Positions 1 through 8,676 of a stretch of DNA of 64,000 bases are shown here, in pieces. The notes under the pieces are model-generated. The model saw nothing but the letters and a program-made list of their open reading frames with translations, was not told the origin of the DNA and made no database searches. The stretch's first letter is position 1; every line of letters starts with the position of its first letter. The stretch comes from JAITWN01 sp964581365 (lineage in GTDB: Bacteria > Pseudomonadota > Gammaproteobacteria > SZUA-140), in contig CAZOOF010000002.1 of the NCBI GenBank assembly GCA_964581365.1, positions 62,001-126,000 on the forward strand. The letters run 5' to 3'. The translations under genes were made by a program, and so were the position numbers.

Positions 1-2
1 AT

Positions 3-506
3 CCCACCGTGCTGGCCCGCGACATCAATTCAGTGATGAGCACAGCGCTCGACACTGCGCGCGGCGTCAGCGAAGTTCGCGTCAGCACCGGAAACTACCG
101 GACGTGGGCTGTTCAGAAGGACCAGCGTATCCTGCGCTGGCGGGCATCACAGGAACTGATTCTCGAGTCGGCCGACCCCGCTGCCCTGCACTCGCTGCTC
201 GGACGACTTCAGCAGCAACAGATGCTGCTCCGCTCACTGGATTATCAGGTTTCCCGAGCGCGCATGGCGCAGCTCGAGGACGAGCTCACCGCCGAGGCGC
301 TCAAGGCCTTTCGCGAACGCGCCGAGCTCATTCAGGCGAGCCTGGATGCTACAGGCTATGACATCGTGCAACTGCGCATCGATCACAGCGGCGCGCCGCA
401 GCGGCCGCTGCGCATGATGGCGATGGCGGAGGATGCGACGGTAGTCGGCGAACCTGGCACCGGACAGATCACCGCAAGCGTATATTCGGTAATCCAGCTC
501 AAGTAG
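3..506 (+). CDS. SIMPL (DUF541) domain protein, 5' truncated by window edge
   Basis: Only the C-terminal part (about 168 codons) is present, because the frame is open to the left edge; the GTG at 9 need not be the start. The product resembles the SIMPL/DUF541 family, which are mostly periplasmic or outer-membrane-associated proteins of poorly defined function. Supporting text includes the conserved order of an 'RDINSVMSTALDTARGV' helix, a long alpha-helical middle (roughly residues 50-115) and the final beta strand 'ASVYSVIQLK'. The gene stands alone and a hairpin follows it. Any signal peptide would lie outside the window. Family call is by resemblance, moderately sure. Confidence 0.6.
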   Translation, partial: PTVLARDINSVMSTALDTARGVSEVRVSTGNYRTWAVQKDQRILRWRASQELILESADPAALHSLLGRLQQQQMLLRSLDYQVSRARMAQLEDELTAEALKAFRERAELIQASLDATGYDIVQLRIDHSGAPQRPLRMMAMAEDATVVGEPGTGQITASVYSVIQLK

Positions 507-582
507 TCCCCGCGCGAAGCGCCGCTGACGCCCGTCGGTCGATCGCCAATCGGATCACATGCGCATGCGCAAATGCACGCTT

Positions 583-630
583 GCGGGCGGCTCCGTTCTT
601 CCCGGCACGGCTGCTGCCCGCCCGCGTTTT
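583..630 (+). terminator. possible terminator after the SIMPL gene
   Basis: GCGGGCGG (583-590) pairs with CCGCCCGC (618-625). An inner CCGT/ACGG pair lies at 593-596/607-610, and TTTT follows at 627-630. It lies about 75 bases past the stop codon and just beyond the end of the convergent gene. The long loop makes it less certain than a classical hairpin. Confidence 0.35.
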
Positions 631-1268
631 CAGAGCTTCTCATCCAGCCAGCGCGCGGCTCTTGTCCATCTGCTCGCCGCAGCGCCGCAGTCCCGGTCTA
701 TATCGATCACCAGAGTTTCCTTGCCGCCCGGAACGATACGCGGTTCCGCGCGGACGATGAGCCCGGACTGGGTGCGATAGACCCGGTAAAGCAGACCGGG
801 ATCCATCTCGCGATAAACGGAACTCCCGTAGCTCGCATCGAGCAGGAAATTGAACCGTCCCAGCGCTTCGGCGACCGCCACGAGATCGATGCTGGTGCTC
901 TGCACCAGATCGTGCGCGCTCACCGGCTGCGTGCTCTGCTCGACGCTGTCCCGATAACGGCCTTCCAGGCGATCCAGGCGATACATCGCATCGAAGCCCA
1001 GCAGTGTTGCCCAATACTTCCATTTGACGAACTCGGCATCGAGCCGCCACTGATCGCCCCGAACCACATAAGTGTGCGTCACGCAAAGATCCCCGGTGGT
1101 CAGGCTGGCACGATAGTGGCGCGCGCCGATCGCGTCGAAGGCAAGCTCGGCGATCAGCTTTTCATCGGTGAGGCGGTGATAGGTATGGAGCCAGGAAGTA
1201 AAGAGCAGCGCGGTCAGCGTCAGAATCGGGAGCAGGAGCAGAAGAACGATCTTCAGAGGACGCCGCAT
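630..1268 (-). CDS. conserved hypothetical membrane-anchored protein
   Basis: A 212-residue product of unknown function. The chosen ATG at 1268 gives a sensible N-terminus: MRRPLK followed by one hydrophobic segment (about residues 6-25), then a hydrophilic domain that should face the periplasm. An upstream in-frame start at 1340 would add 24 residues lacking membrane character. The body has several Trp/Tyr-rich strands (for example 'VKWKYWATLLGFDAMYRL') and two Cys, one in the C-terminal 'IDIDRDCGAAA'. No enzymatic motif is recognised. It lies 96 bases downstream of the PfkB-type kinase on the same strand and may be cotranscribed with it. The ORF and anchor are clear; the role is unknown. 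Confidence 0.6.
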   Translation of the reverse strand: MRRPLKIVLLLLLPILTLTALLFTSWLHTYHRLTDEKLIAELAFDAIGARHYRASLTTGDLCVTHTYVVRGDQWRLDAEFVKWKYWATLLGFDAMYRLDRLEGRYRDSVEQSTQPVSAHDLVQSTSIDLVAVAEALGRFNFLLDASYGSSVYREMDPGLLYRVYRTQSGLIVRAEPRIVPGGKETLVIDIDRDCGAAASRWTRAARWLDEKL

Positions 1269-1364
1269 GGACGTGCCCCTGGAAACGCCCGCCGGAGCGG
1301 AGACGAATGCACGCGCCGGTGCGAACTCCGGCGCGCGCAAGATCGCACGCGACTCCGCGCGGAG

Positions 1365-2297
1365 TCAGAAGGCCGCGCCGAAAGTCTGCCGGTAACGGTC
1401 GCGGAACTCATCGATGGTATAGCGGTGATTCTGCGTTCCCGCGGTTTCGATCTTGGTGGTTCCCATGAGCGAGGCGATACGCCCGGTCGTCTCCAGATCC
1501 ATCCCGTTCATGATGCCGTAGAGCAGGCCGGCGCGATAGGCATCGCCACAACCGGTCGGATCCACCACGCTCGATGCCTTGCCCGGCGGAATGTCGACGA
1601 CACGGTCTTTCGTGTAGATGCGCGAACCTTCCGCGCCTCTGGTAACGAATACGGCTTCGAGACGTTCAGCGAGCTGAGACGGAGTCAGGCCGGTTCGCTC
1701 CTGCACCAGTTGCATCTCATAGTCGTTCACCGCAAGGTAAGCGGCCTGATCGATGAAACGGCGCAGATCGTCGCCATCGAACATTGGCAGACCCTGGCCC
1801 GGATCGAAGATGAACGGTATTCCCGCCTCGTGAAACTGGCTGGCATGCTGAATCATGCCTTCACGGCCATCGGGTGAAACGATGCCCAGGGTGATGCCTC
1901 GATCCCGGGGCACGGCATTCTCGTGCGCGCGCTCCATTGCGCCCGGATGAAACGCGGTTATCTGATTGTCGTCGAGATCGGTGGTAATGTACGCCTGCGC
2001 GGTGTACATGTCCTCACACACACGCAGTAACTCGCGGCTCATGCCGTTTTCGTCCATCCAGCGCGCATAGGGATCGAAGTCCCTGCCCACCGTTCCCATG
2101 GCAATGCCATCGCCACCGATCAGGCGCAGATTGTAGGCAATATTGCCGGCACAGCCGCCGAACTCACGGCGCAACTGCGGCACCATGAAGGACACATTCA
2201 GCATGTGTATCTTGTCGGGCAGGATGTGACGCTTGAAACGATCGGGAAACAGCATGATCGAGTCGTAGGCAAACGACCCGCAGATGAGGGCGGTCAT
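1365..2297 (-). CDS. PfkB-family carbohydrate/nucleoside kinase
   Basis: A 310-residue ribokinase/PfkB-superfamily kinase, which transfers phosphate from ATP to a sugar or nucleoside hydroxyl. The N-terminal substrate part has the signature 'FGGCAGNIAYNLRLIGG' (about 46-62). The C-terminal signature 'DPTGCGDAYRAG' (about 246-257) holds the catalytic base Asp252 and the anion hole. The short length and 'NDYEMQLV' resemble adenosine-kinase-like bacterial PfkB members. The substrate cannot be read from the sequence. It lies about 96 bases downstream of gcvPB on the same strand, so it may be the last gene of that transcript or independent. Confidence 0.85.
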   Translation of the reverse strand: MTALICGSFAYDSIMLFPDRFKRHILPDKIHMLNVSFMVPQLRREFGGCAGNIAYNLRLIGGDGIAMGTVGRDFDPYARWMDENGMSRELLRVCEDMYTAQAYITTDLDDNQITAFHPGAMERAHENAVPRDRGITLGIVSPDGREGMIQHASQFHEAGIPFIFDPGQGLPMFDGDDLRRFIDQAAYLAVNDYEMQLVQERTGLTPSQLAERLEAVFVTRGAEGSRIYTKDRVVDIPPGKASSVVDPTGCGDAYRAGLLYGIMNGMDLETTGRIASLMGTTKIETAGTQNHRYTIDEFRDRYRQTFGAAF

Positions 2298-2393
2298 CGT
2301 TGTTATGGCTCCTCTAGTCGCAGCGGCCGTACCGCCTCTTGATCCGGGCGCGCAGGCGACAGCCTTTCACGCCTCCCCCCATGTCCGCCAGCG

Positions 2394-3857
2394 TCAACCC
2401 TCGGGGCCTGCTCGCCAGGCGACGTCCAGTTCCCGCGCTGCGCGAACATCATCCAGACGGCGTACGGGCAGAGTGTGCGGCGCCTGGCGGACGCAATCCG
2501 GATCGTTTTCCGCTTCATCGCGGACACGCACCATCGCCTCGATGAAACGATCCAGCGTGTCCGGATCTTCGGTCTCGGTCGGCTCGATCAGGAAGCACTC
2601 CGGCACGAGCAATGGAAAGTAGGTCGTCGGCGCATGGAAGCCATAGTCGAGCAGACGCTTGGCAAAGTCCATGGCGTTGACACCGTAGCGCTTGGCTTCA
2701 CGCCGCAAGGTGACGATGAATTCGTGCGTCGCCCGACGCTGCGGAAAGGCAAGCTCGAATCCGGCCTGCTGCAGCCGGATCGCCATGTAGTTCGCGTTCA
2801 GCGTTGCAAAATCGGCGACACGCTGCATGCCTTCTCGCCCCAGCATGCGCGCGTAAACATAGGCGCGCAGCAGAATGCCCGCATTGCCGGCGAACGCCGA
2901 CAGGCGACCGATCGTCTGCGGACAGTCCGATTCGGTGAGCCAGCGATATCTGCCATCTTCCAGCGTCACCATGGGCACAGGCAGGAAGGGCCGCAGGCGC
3001 TCGCTGACGCCGACCGGACCCGAACCTGGGCCGCCGCCGCCATGGGGTGTAGAAAAGGTCTTGTGCAGATTGAGGTGCACGACATCGAAACCCATGTCGC
3101 CCGGCAGCACCTTGCCGAGAATGGCGTTGAGATTGGCGCCATCGTAGTACAGCAGGCCTCCCGCCTCGTGCACGATCCCAGCGATCTCGCGAATGCGCCG
3201 TTCGAATACACCGAGCGTGGAAGGATTGGTCAGCATCAGGCCCGCCGTCTGTGGCCCCACCGCCTTGCGCAAGGCCTCGATATCAACATCGCCATGCTCA
3301 TCGGTCGGGATTTCGCGCGCGCGATAGCCGCACATCACCGCGGTAGCCGGGTTAGTGCCATGCGCGGCATCCGGCACCAGGATCTCGGTGCGCTGCGTAT
3401 CGCCGCGCGACAGATGATAGGCACGGATCATCGCCACACCGGCGAATTCGCCCTGCGCGCCCGCCATCGGCGTCAGCGACACCGCTTTCATGCCGGTCGC
3501 CGCCTTGAGGATTTCCTGCAGATCATACAGACATGCAAGGAATCCTTGGCTGAAGCGGTCCGGCGCGTGCGGATGACGCCCGAGCAGGCCCGGCAGATTC
3601 GCCAGCCGGTTGCAGGCCCGCGGGTTGTACTTCATCGTGCATGAACCCAGCGGATAGAAGTGCGTGTCGATCGAGAAGTTCTTCTGCGACAGGCGGGTGT
3701 AGTGGCGAACCACCTGCAGTTCGGATACCTCTGGCAGTCCCGGAGGATCCTGACGCAGCCAGGCGGCCGGAATATCGTCGCAGTCCGGCAGCGTACCAGG
3801 CGTCTGGGCGCGGGCGCGACGCCCGGCGCTCGAATGTTCGAAGATCAGTTCACTCAT
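2394..3857 (-). CDS. gcvPB: glycine dehydrogenase (decarboxylating) subunit 2
   Basis: The PLP-carrying subunit of the two-chain P-protein of the glycine cleavage system (487 residues). With GcvPA it decarboxylates glycine and loads the aminomethyl group onto lipoyl-GcvH. The PLP lysine is Lys266 in 'HLNLHKTFSTPHGGGG'; 'DAAHGTNPATA' and 'YYDGANLNAI' are conserved cofactor-pocket segments. Its ATG overlaps the tpx stop by 4 bases, indicating translational coupling. It is the final gcv gene in the order gcvT-gcvH-gcvPA-tpx-gcvPB. The split P-protein differs from the single chain of about 950 residues in E. coli and Pseudomonas. Confidence 0.96.
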   Translation of the reverse strand: MSELIFEHSSAGRRARAQTPGTLPDCDDIPAAWLRQDPPGLPEVSELQVVRHYTRLSQKNFSIDTHFYPLGSCTMKYNPRACNRLANLPGLLGRHPHAPDRFSQGFLACLYDLQEILKAATGMKAVSLTPMAGAQGEFAGVAMIRAYHLSRGDTQRTEILVPDAAHGTNPATAVMCGYRAREIPTDEHGDVDIEALRKAVGPQTAGLMLTNPSTLGVFERRIREIAGIVHEAGGLLYYDGANLNAILGKVLPGDMGFDVVHLNLHKTFSTPHGGGGPGSGPVGVSERLRPFLPVPMVTLEDGRYRWLTESDCPQTIGRLSAFAGNAGILLRAYVYARMLGREGMQRVADFATLNANYMAIRLQQAGFELAFPQRRATHEFIVTLRREAKRYGVNAMDFAKRLLDYGFHAPTTYFPLLVPECFLIEPTETEDPDTLDRFIEAMVRVRDEAENDPDCVRQAPHTLPVRRLDDVRAARELDVAWRAGPEG

Positions 3858-4387
3858 GGCCAGTTGGGGCCGCTCCTGTCGGCCGATACTTTGTCGAGCG
3901 CCACCAGGGCGGCCTCGTAGTCAGGCTGCCGGGAAATTTCCGGCACCAGTTCGGTATAGAGCACGCGGTCGTCGGCTCCGAGAACGATGACGGCCCGAGC
4001 CGCGATGCCTGCGAGCGGACCATCTTCGATGAGCAAACCGTAGTCGCGCGCAAAGTCGCGCGAACGCATCATCGAAAGCGTCACGATGTTCTTGAGATCC
4101 CCGGCCTCACAGAAGCGCTTCTGGGCAAACGGCAGATCGGCGGAAACGACGATTACCTGCGCATTCTTCCCCGCTGCCAGCTCGTTCAGACGCCGGGTCG
4201 AAGCGGCGCAAACCGAGGTATCGATACTCGGGACGACATAGATGAGCTTCGGCCTGCCGGAGAAGTCCGCGAGTCTGCGATCGCGCAGCGCATCGTCGAC
4301 GAGTTCAAAGTCCGGGGCGCGCGTCCCTGGCGCCGGCAGTTCACCGGCCAACTTCACTGGCGTTCCTTTCAAGGTCACCGTGGCCAT
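3854..4387 (-). CDS. tpx: thiol peroxidase (Tpx-type peroxiredoxin)
   Basis: A 177-residue atypical 2-Cys peroxiredoxin that reduces hydrogen peroxide and alkyl hydroperoxides with thioredoxin. The start at 4387 (MATVTLKG) matches the family N-terminus; longer in-frame starts overlap gcvPA and give non-homologous sequence. The peroxidatic Cys60 is in 'PSIDTSVCAAS' and the resolving Cys93 in 'LPFAQKRFC', both as in E. coli Tpx. 'DGPLAGIAARAV' and 'QPDYEAAL' are further family blocks. It sits between gcvPA (10-base gap) and gcvPB (4-base overlap), so it must be translated from the glycine cleavage mRNA. Confidence 0.95.
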   Translation of the reverse strand: MATVTLKGTPVKLAGELPAPGTRAPDFELVDDALRDRRLADFSGRPKLIYVVPSIDTSVCAASTRRLNELAAGKNAQVIVVSADLPFAQKRFCEAGDLKNIVTLSMMRSRDFARDYGLLIEDGPLAGIAARAVIVLGADDRVLYTELVPEISRQPDYEAALVALDKVSADRSGPNWP

Positions 4388-4397
4388 CGAATCTCCG

Positions 4398-5759
4398 TCA
4401 CTGCCCCAGTGCTTTGCGAAGGACCGCGGCATACCGCTCGATGTCCTCCATGGTGCGCGTTTCGGTCGCGCAGACGAGCAGCGCTTCACCGAGTTCGGGG
4501 TAGTCGCCGCCCAGGGCATAGCCGCCGAGGATACCCTCATCGGCCAGGCGCTCGAGGACATCACTGGTCCTGTGGTTCTCGAAACGCACCGCGACCTCGT
4601 GGAAGAAGGGACCGTAGAAGCTGCGTGATACACCGGGAATGGCGCTCAGCTTCTCGAGCAGGGCGCGGGTATTGGCGTGCGAAGTGGCGGCAACCTCACG
4701 CAGGCCGGTAGCGCCCAGCATGGCCATGTACTGCGTGGCCGCAGTCACCATCAGCCCCTGATTGGTACAGATGTTCGAAGTCGCCTTGGAGCGGCGGATG
4801 TGCTGCTCGCGCGCCTGCAGGGTAAGCGCAAAACCCTGGCGGCCTTCGCTATCCACCGTGCGGCCGACGATACGTCCCGGCATCTGGCGGATGTGCTCCA
4901 TGCGACAGCACATGTAGCCGAAATACGGACCGCCGGAGGCGAGCGGAATCCCCAGCGGCTGACCTTCGCCACAGGCGATATCCGCGCCTGCCTGACCCCA
5001 ACGCCCCGGCGGGCGCAACAAGGCGAGCGAAGTCGGATTGCACACACCCACCACCAGCATGCCGTGGCGATGCGCCCAATCGGTGAGGCCATCCACATCC
5101 TCGAGCCCACCGAAGAAATTGGGATGCTGTATCACCAGTGCCGCGGCATCGCCCGGCTCATCGCCGAGGGACGCAACATCGATCGTGCCGGTGCGCGGAT
5201 CGTAGTCGATGCTCTCGAGCGTAATGCCCTGGCTCGCCACCATCACTTCGACCACCTTGCGGTAGACGGGATGCACGCTGCGCGGCAGCAGGATGCGCCG
5301 CGACTTGGAACGTCGATTCGCGCGCACGGCCATCAATACCGCTTCGCCGAGCGCCGATGCGCCGTCGTATAGTGAGGCGTTGGAGGCATCCAGCGCGGTG
5401 AGCTGCGTCATCATCGACTGGTATTCGTAGATGAGCTGCAAGGTCCCCTGACTGGCTTCCGCCTGATACGGGGTATACGCGGAGTAGAATTCACCGCGAC
5501 TCGCCACTTCCCAGATCGCGGCGGGAACATGATGCTCGTAGGCGCCGGCGCCGACGAAGCACAGCGGCGTGCCACAGGCCGCGGCGCGCTCGCCCATCAG
5601 ACGCGACACAGCCATCTCGGACAGACCTGCGGGCACGCCCTCCAGTCCGCGCGTGCGCAACCCGGCCGGGATCTCATCGAACAGCTGTTCGATGTCTTCC
5701 GCGCCGACGGCCTTCAGCATCCGCGCGATTTCGTCTTCCGTGTGAGGAATGAAAGGCAT
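4398..5759 (-). CDS. gcvPA: glycine dehydrogenase (decarboxylating) subunit 1
   Basis: The non-PLP-lysine subunit of the two-chain glycine decarboxylase (453 residues from the ATG at 5759). The start 'MPFIPHTEDEIARML' is the typical GcvPA N-terminus and leaves a 7-base gap to gcvH. The alternative ATG at 5789 would overlap gcvH and add ten atypical residues. Family blocks include 'FVGAGAYEHHVPAAIW', 'YTPYQAEASQGTLQ', 'MMTQLTALDASNASLYDGA' and 'SNICTNQGLM'. It works with GcvPB, encoded just beyond the inserted tpx gene. Confidence 0.95.
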   Translation of the reverse strand: MPFIPHTEDEIARMLKAVGAEDIEQLFDEIPAGLRTRGLEGVPAGLSEMAVSRLMGERAAACGTPLCFVGAGAYEHHVPAAIWEVASRGEFYSAYTPYQAEASQGTLQLIYEYQSMMTQLTALDASNASLYDGASALGEAVLMAVRANRRSKSRRILLPRSVHPVYRKVVEVMVASQGITLESIDYDPRTGTIDVASLGDEPGDAAALVIQHPNFFGGLEDVDGLTDWAHRHGMLVVGVCNPTSLALLRPPGRWGQAGADIACGEGQPLGIPLASGGPYFGYMCCRMEHIRQMPGRIVGRTVDSEGRQGFALTLQAREQHIRRSKATSNICTNQGLMVTAATQYMAMLGATGLREVAATSHANTRALLEKLSAIPGVSRSFYGPFFHEVAVRFENHRTSDVLERLADEGILGGYALGGDYPELGEALLVCATETRTMEDIERYAAVLRKALGQ

Positions 5760-5766
5760 GCCGGGA

Positions 5767-6165
5767 TCAATCGTCGGATTCAGAGGCAATGGCTTCGGCG
5801 TAATCCGCGGAATCCATCAGTGAATCGAGATCGCCGTCCTCGGCAAGCTGCACGCGAAACAGCCAGCCATCACCATAAGGATCCTTGTTGACCAGATCCG
5901 GGTTGTCCGCCAGCAGCTCGTTGACCTCGACGATCTCGCCGCGAACCGGGCTGTAAACATCCGACGCGGCCTTGACCGATTCGACCACGGCGCACTCTTC
6001 GGCGGCATCCACGCTGCGGCCAATCTCCGGCAGCTCGACGTAGACCATATCGCCCAGCAGGCCTTGGGCGTGATCCGTAATACCGACCCGCACCACGCCG
6101 TCGCCTTCGTCCTCGACCCACTCGTGTGTGCCGGTATATTTCAGGTCGGAAGGAATTTCACTCAT
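5767..6165 (-). CDS. gcvH: glycine cleavage system H protein
   Basis: The lipoyl carrier of the glycine cleavage system (132 residues), which shuttles the aminomethyl intermediate from P- to T-protein and is reoxidised by the L-protein. The lipoylated residue is Lys65 in 'VVESVKAASDVYSPV'. Other family landmarks are 'THEWV' near the N-terminus, 'GITDHAQGLLGDMVYVELP', and 'NPYGDGW'-like 'KDPYGDGWLF' near the C-terminus. It lies between gcvT and gcvPA, 34 bases after gcvT. No lpd gene for the L-protein is in the window. Confidence 0.96.
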   Translation of the reverse strand: MSEIPSDLKYTGTHEWVEDEGDGVVRVGITDHAQGLLGDMVYVELPEIGRSVDAAEECAVVESVKAASDVYSPVRGEIVEVNELLADNPDLVNKDPYGDGWLFRVQLAEDGDLDSLMDSADYAEAIASESDD

Positions 6166-6199
6166 GATCAGCCTCTTGTCTCAAGAATGATGTTAGATC

Positions 6200-7294
6200 T
6201 CAGTCGATCGTCACCCGCACCCGGCCATGCCGCACGAAAGGCGGCGTGACGATGCGGGCGGCGAGCAGGCGGCCGCGAACCTCGACCATGCAGTCACCAC
6301 TGATATCCTTATCGATGCGGGCGAGACCGATCGCGCGCCCGAGCGACGGAGAGAAGCTGCCGCTGGTGAGCTCGCCGATCTCGCGACCGCCGAACATGAC
6401 CTTCTGGTGGGGACGAAGAACCCCCTTGTCGAGCAGAACCAGCCCCTTCGATGTCCGCGCCGTGCCGGCGCGCAAGGGTTCGAGCGCCTCGCGTCCGATG
6501 AAGTTCCGGTCTTCAGGCTCCCAGGCAATGGTCCAGCCCAGGCCAGCCTCGAGCGGATTCACCGCTTCGTCCATTTCCTGACCATAGAGCGCCATACCGG
6601 CCTCGAGGCGCAAGGTATCGCGCGCGCCGAGTCCCACCGAGGCGACACCGGCCTCGTGAAGGCTCCGCCAGAAAGCAGGCGCGTCGCTCGCAGGGAGCAT
6701 GATTTCATAGCCATCCTCGCCCGTATACCCGGTGCGAGCGATGAACAGATCGCCAGCCTGCACGGCGTAAAAGGGTTTGAGGGTTTCGACGACGCCGGCG
6801 ACATCGGCACCGAGCACGCCATGCACCTTGTCACGCGCAGCCGGTCCCTGTACCGCGATGAGCGCTACATCGTCACGCACGGTAAGCGCGGCATCGAAGC
6901 CGGCCGCGACAGCCCGCATCCAAGCGAGATCCTTCTCGCGGGTGCCGGCGTTGGTGATCACGCGATACTCATTCCTGTCGTTCAGGCGGTAAACGATGAG
7001 ATCATCGATGACACCACCGTCTTCGCGCAGCATGCAGGAATACAGCGCCTGGCCACTGGCGAGCCGGGACACGTCATTGGCAAGCAGGCGACGCAGGAAA
7101 TCTTCTGCCCCTGCACCCGTCACATCGGTGACCTGCATGTGCGACACATCGAACATGCCGGCGGATTCGCGCACCAGCCGATGTTCATCGAGCTGCGAAC
7201 CGTAGTGCAGCGGCATGTCCCAGCCCGCGAAGTCCACCATGCGCGCGCCAAGCCGCACATGTTCCTGATGCAATACTGTCCGTCGAGTGCTCAT
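6200..7294 (-). CDS. gcvT: aminomethyltransferase (glycine cleavage T protein)
   Basis: A 364-residue T-protein that transfers the methylene group from GcvH to tetrahydrofolate, releasing ammonia. The N-terminal 'VDFAGWDMPLHYGSQLDEHRLVRESAGMFD' region (about 20-50, cited by position) and 'ARTGYTGEDGYEI' are folate-binding family blocks. 'RLEAGMALYGQEMD' and the C-terminal 'TSGSFSPSLGRAIGLA' are also typical. It is the first gene of the gcv operon. The 170-base leader region upstream shows a strong hairpin (7377-7410) but no recognisable glycine riboswitch. Confidence 0.95.
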   Translation of the reverse strand: MSTRRTVLHQEHVRLGARMVDFAGWDMPLHYGSQLDEHRLVRESAGMFDVSHMQVTDVTGAGAEDFLRRLLANDVSRLASGQALYSCMLREDGGVIDDLIVYRLNDRNEYRVITNAGTREKDLAWMRAVAAGFDAALTVRDDVALIAVQGPAARDKVHGVLGADVAGVVETLKPFYAVQAGDLFIARTGYTGEDGYEIMLPASDAPAFWRSLHEAGVASVGLGARDTLRLEAGMALYGQEMDEAVNPLEAGLGWTIAWEPEDRNFIGREALEPLRAGTARTSKGLVLLDKGVLRPHQKVMFGGREIGELTSGSFSPSLGRAIGLARIDKDISGDCMVEVRGRLLAARIVTPPFVRHGRVRVTID

Positions 7295-7376
7295 AGGCTT
7301 TTTCTTTGGGAATCGGGATGCAGGCGTATGCGACGCAGACGGATACTATAGTCCCGACGCGCGCCGGACACCATGT

Positions 7377-7410
7377 CCCTGGACGAATGGCTCAGGCCAT
7401 TCGTCCAGGG
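7377..7410. repeat. perfect 15-bp inverted repeat between fbp and gcvT
   Basis: CCCTGGACGAATGGC (7377-7391) and its exact complement (7396-7410) flank a TCAG loop. It lies about 55 bases after the fbp stop and 83 bases before the gcvT start, both on the minus strand. There is no T-tract on either side, so it may be a Rho-assisted or RNA-stabilising terminator for fbp, or a protein-binding palindrome upstream of the gcv operon. Confidence 0.6.
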
Positions 7411-7464
7411 GGAGCAAGGAGCCGGATGGTGGCTCAGATGACACAGAAAGGAAGTGGAAATCCT

Positions 7465-8475
7465 TCAGAGCATTTCCTGGTGATACCCAATCAGGCGCTC
7501 GACTTCGTTGCGGGAGCCGAGGATGACCGGGACCCGCTGATGCAGCTCGCGCGGCTGGATTTCCATGATGCGTTCGCGGCCGGTTGAGCTGACGCCGCCG
7601 GCCTGCTCGATGATGAACGACATCGGGTTGGCTTCGTACATCAGGCGCAGGCGTCCTTCCTTCTTCGGATCCTTGGTGTCCTTGGGATACATGAAGATTC
7701 CGCCGCGGGTGAGAATACGATGGACTTCGGCGACCATCGACGCCACCCAGCGCATATTGAAATCGGTGCCGCGCGGACCGGTCTTGCCGGCCAGGCACTC
7801 GTCCACATAGCGGCGGACCGGCGGTTCCCAGAAACGGCTGTTGGAGGCGTTGATGGCGAATTCGCGGGTATCCTCAGGCACGCGCATGCCGGTGTGCGTC
7901 AGGATGAACTCACCGACGTTGCGATCGAGCGTAAAGCCGTTCACGCCCTGACCGGTGGTCATGACCAGCATGGTCGCGGGCCCGTACAGCGCGTAACCGG
8001 CGCATACCTGCTCGGTACCCGGCTGGAGGAAATCGGCCGCGGTCGGATTGGTGATCCCGTCCGGACAGCGGAGGATGGAGAAGATCGTACCGACCGAAAT
8101 GTTCACATCGATGTTCGAGGAGCCATCCAGCGGATCGAACAGCAGCAGGTACTTGCCGCGCGGATAGCCTTCCGGGATCAGGTAGATGTCTTCCATTTCC
8201 TCGGAAGCCATGGCGGCAAGATGGCCACCCCACTGGTTGGCCTCGATCATCATGTCATTGGAAATGACATCGAGCTTTTTCTGGGACTCGCCCTGGACGT
8301 TCTCCTGGCCGGCGCTGCCGAGCACACCGATGAGCGCGCCTTTGTTGACGGCATTGGCGATCGCCTTGCACGCTGTCACCGTATCGTTGAGGATGGCGGT
8401 GAAGTCGCCAGTTCCGCCGACGCGCCTCTGTTCCTGGGTGATGAACTGGGTGATCGTTTCGCCTAAAGTGGCCAT
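7465..8475 (-). CDS. fbp: fructose-1,6-bisphosphatase class I
   Basis: A 336-residue class I FBPase that hydrolyses fructose 1,6-bisphosphate to fructose 6-phosphate in gluconeogenesis, acting in the cytoplasm. The start at 8475 (MATLGETITQF) has a GGAGAAA ribosome site at the right distance; the open frame to 8586 lacks homology. Metal-binding motif 'FDPLDGSSNIDVN' (about 114-126) and 'GGIFMYPKD' with the later 'RLMYEANPMSFIIEQAGG' are diagnostic. It is divergent from the RlmI-like gene, and a short GC palindrome (8498-8512) sits in its leader. Confidence 0.95.
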   Translation of the reverse strand: MATLGETITQFITQEQRRVGGTGDFTAILNDTVTACKAIANAVNKGALIGVLGSAGQENVQGESQKKLDVISNDMMIEANQWGGHLAAMASEEMEDIYLIPEGYPRGKYLLLFDPLDGSSNIDVNISVGTIFSILRCPDGITNPTAADFLQPGTEQVCAGYALYGPATMLVMTTGQGVNGFTLDRNVGEFILTHTGMRVPEDTREFAINASNSRFWEPPVRRYVDECLAGKTGPRGTDFNMRWVASMVAEVHRILTRGGIFMYPKDTKDPKKEGRLRLMYEANPMSFIIEQAGGVSSTGRERIMEIQPRELHQRVPVILGSRNEVERLIGYHQEML

Positions 8476-8676
8476 CAACTGTTTCTCCGCTTGCGTTGCG
8501 CCGTGACGGCGCGGGGATTTCTCGATGTTCGTCGATCCGGTGCCGGGGTTTCCTGTTTCGCCCGGTCGCGACAGAGCGCGGCGCACATGATCGGGAAGCG
8601 GGCATTATGCTAAGATTCGCCATCGAAATAAACCCGGCCGATCGTTCGCATCGCGCCACACTCCGCCCGCGGCCCT

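Noticed and set aside
573..1877. Long open frame on the plus strand opposite the unknown membrane-anchored gene and the PfkB kinase
   Set aside because: It is antisense to two genes with clear family or membrane features, has an Arg-rich shuffled composition and no homology; high GC content keeps such frames open.
7295..7376. Glycine riboswitch ahead of gcvT
   Set aside because: I looked for the conserved aptamer segments on the minus strand and did not find them; the gap to the hairpin is also too short for a tandem aptamer.
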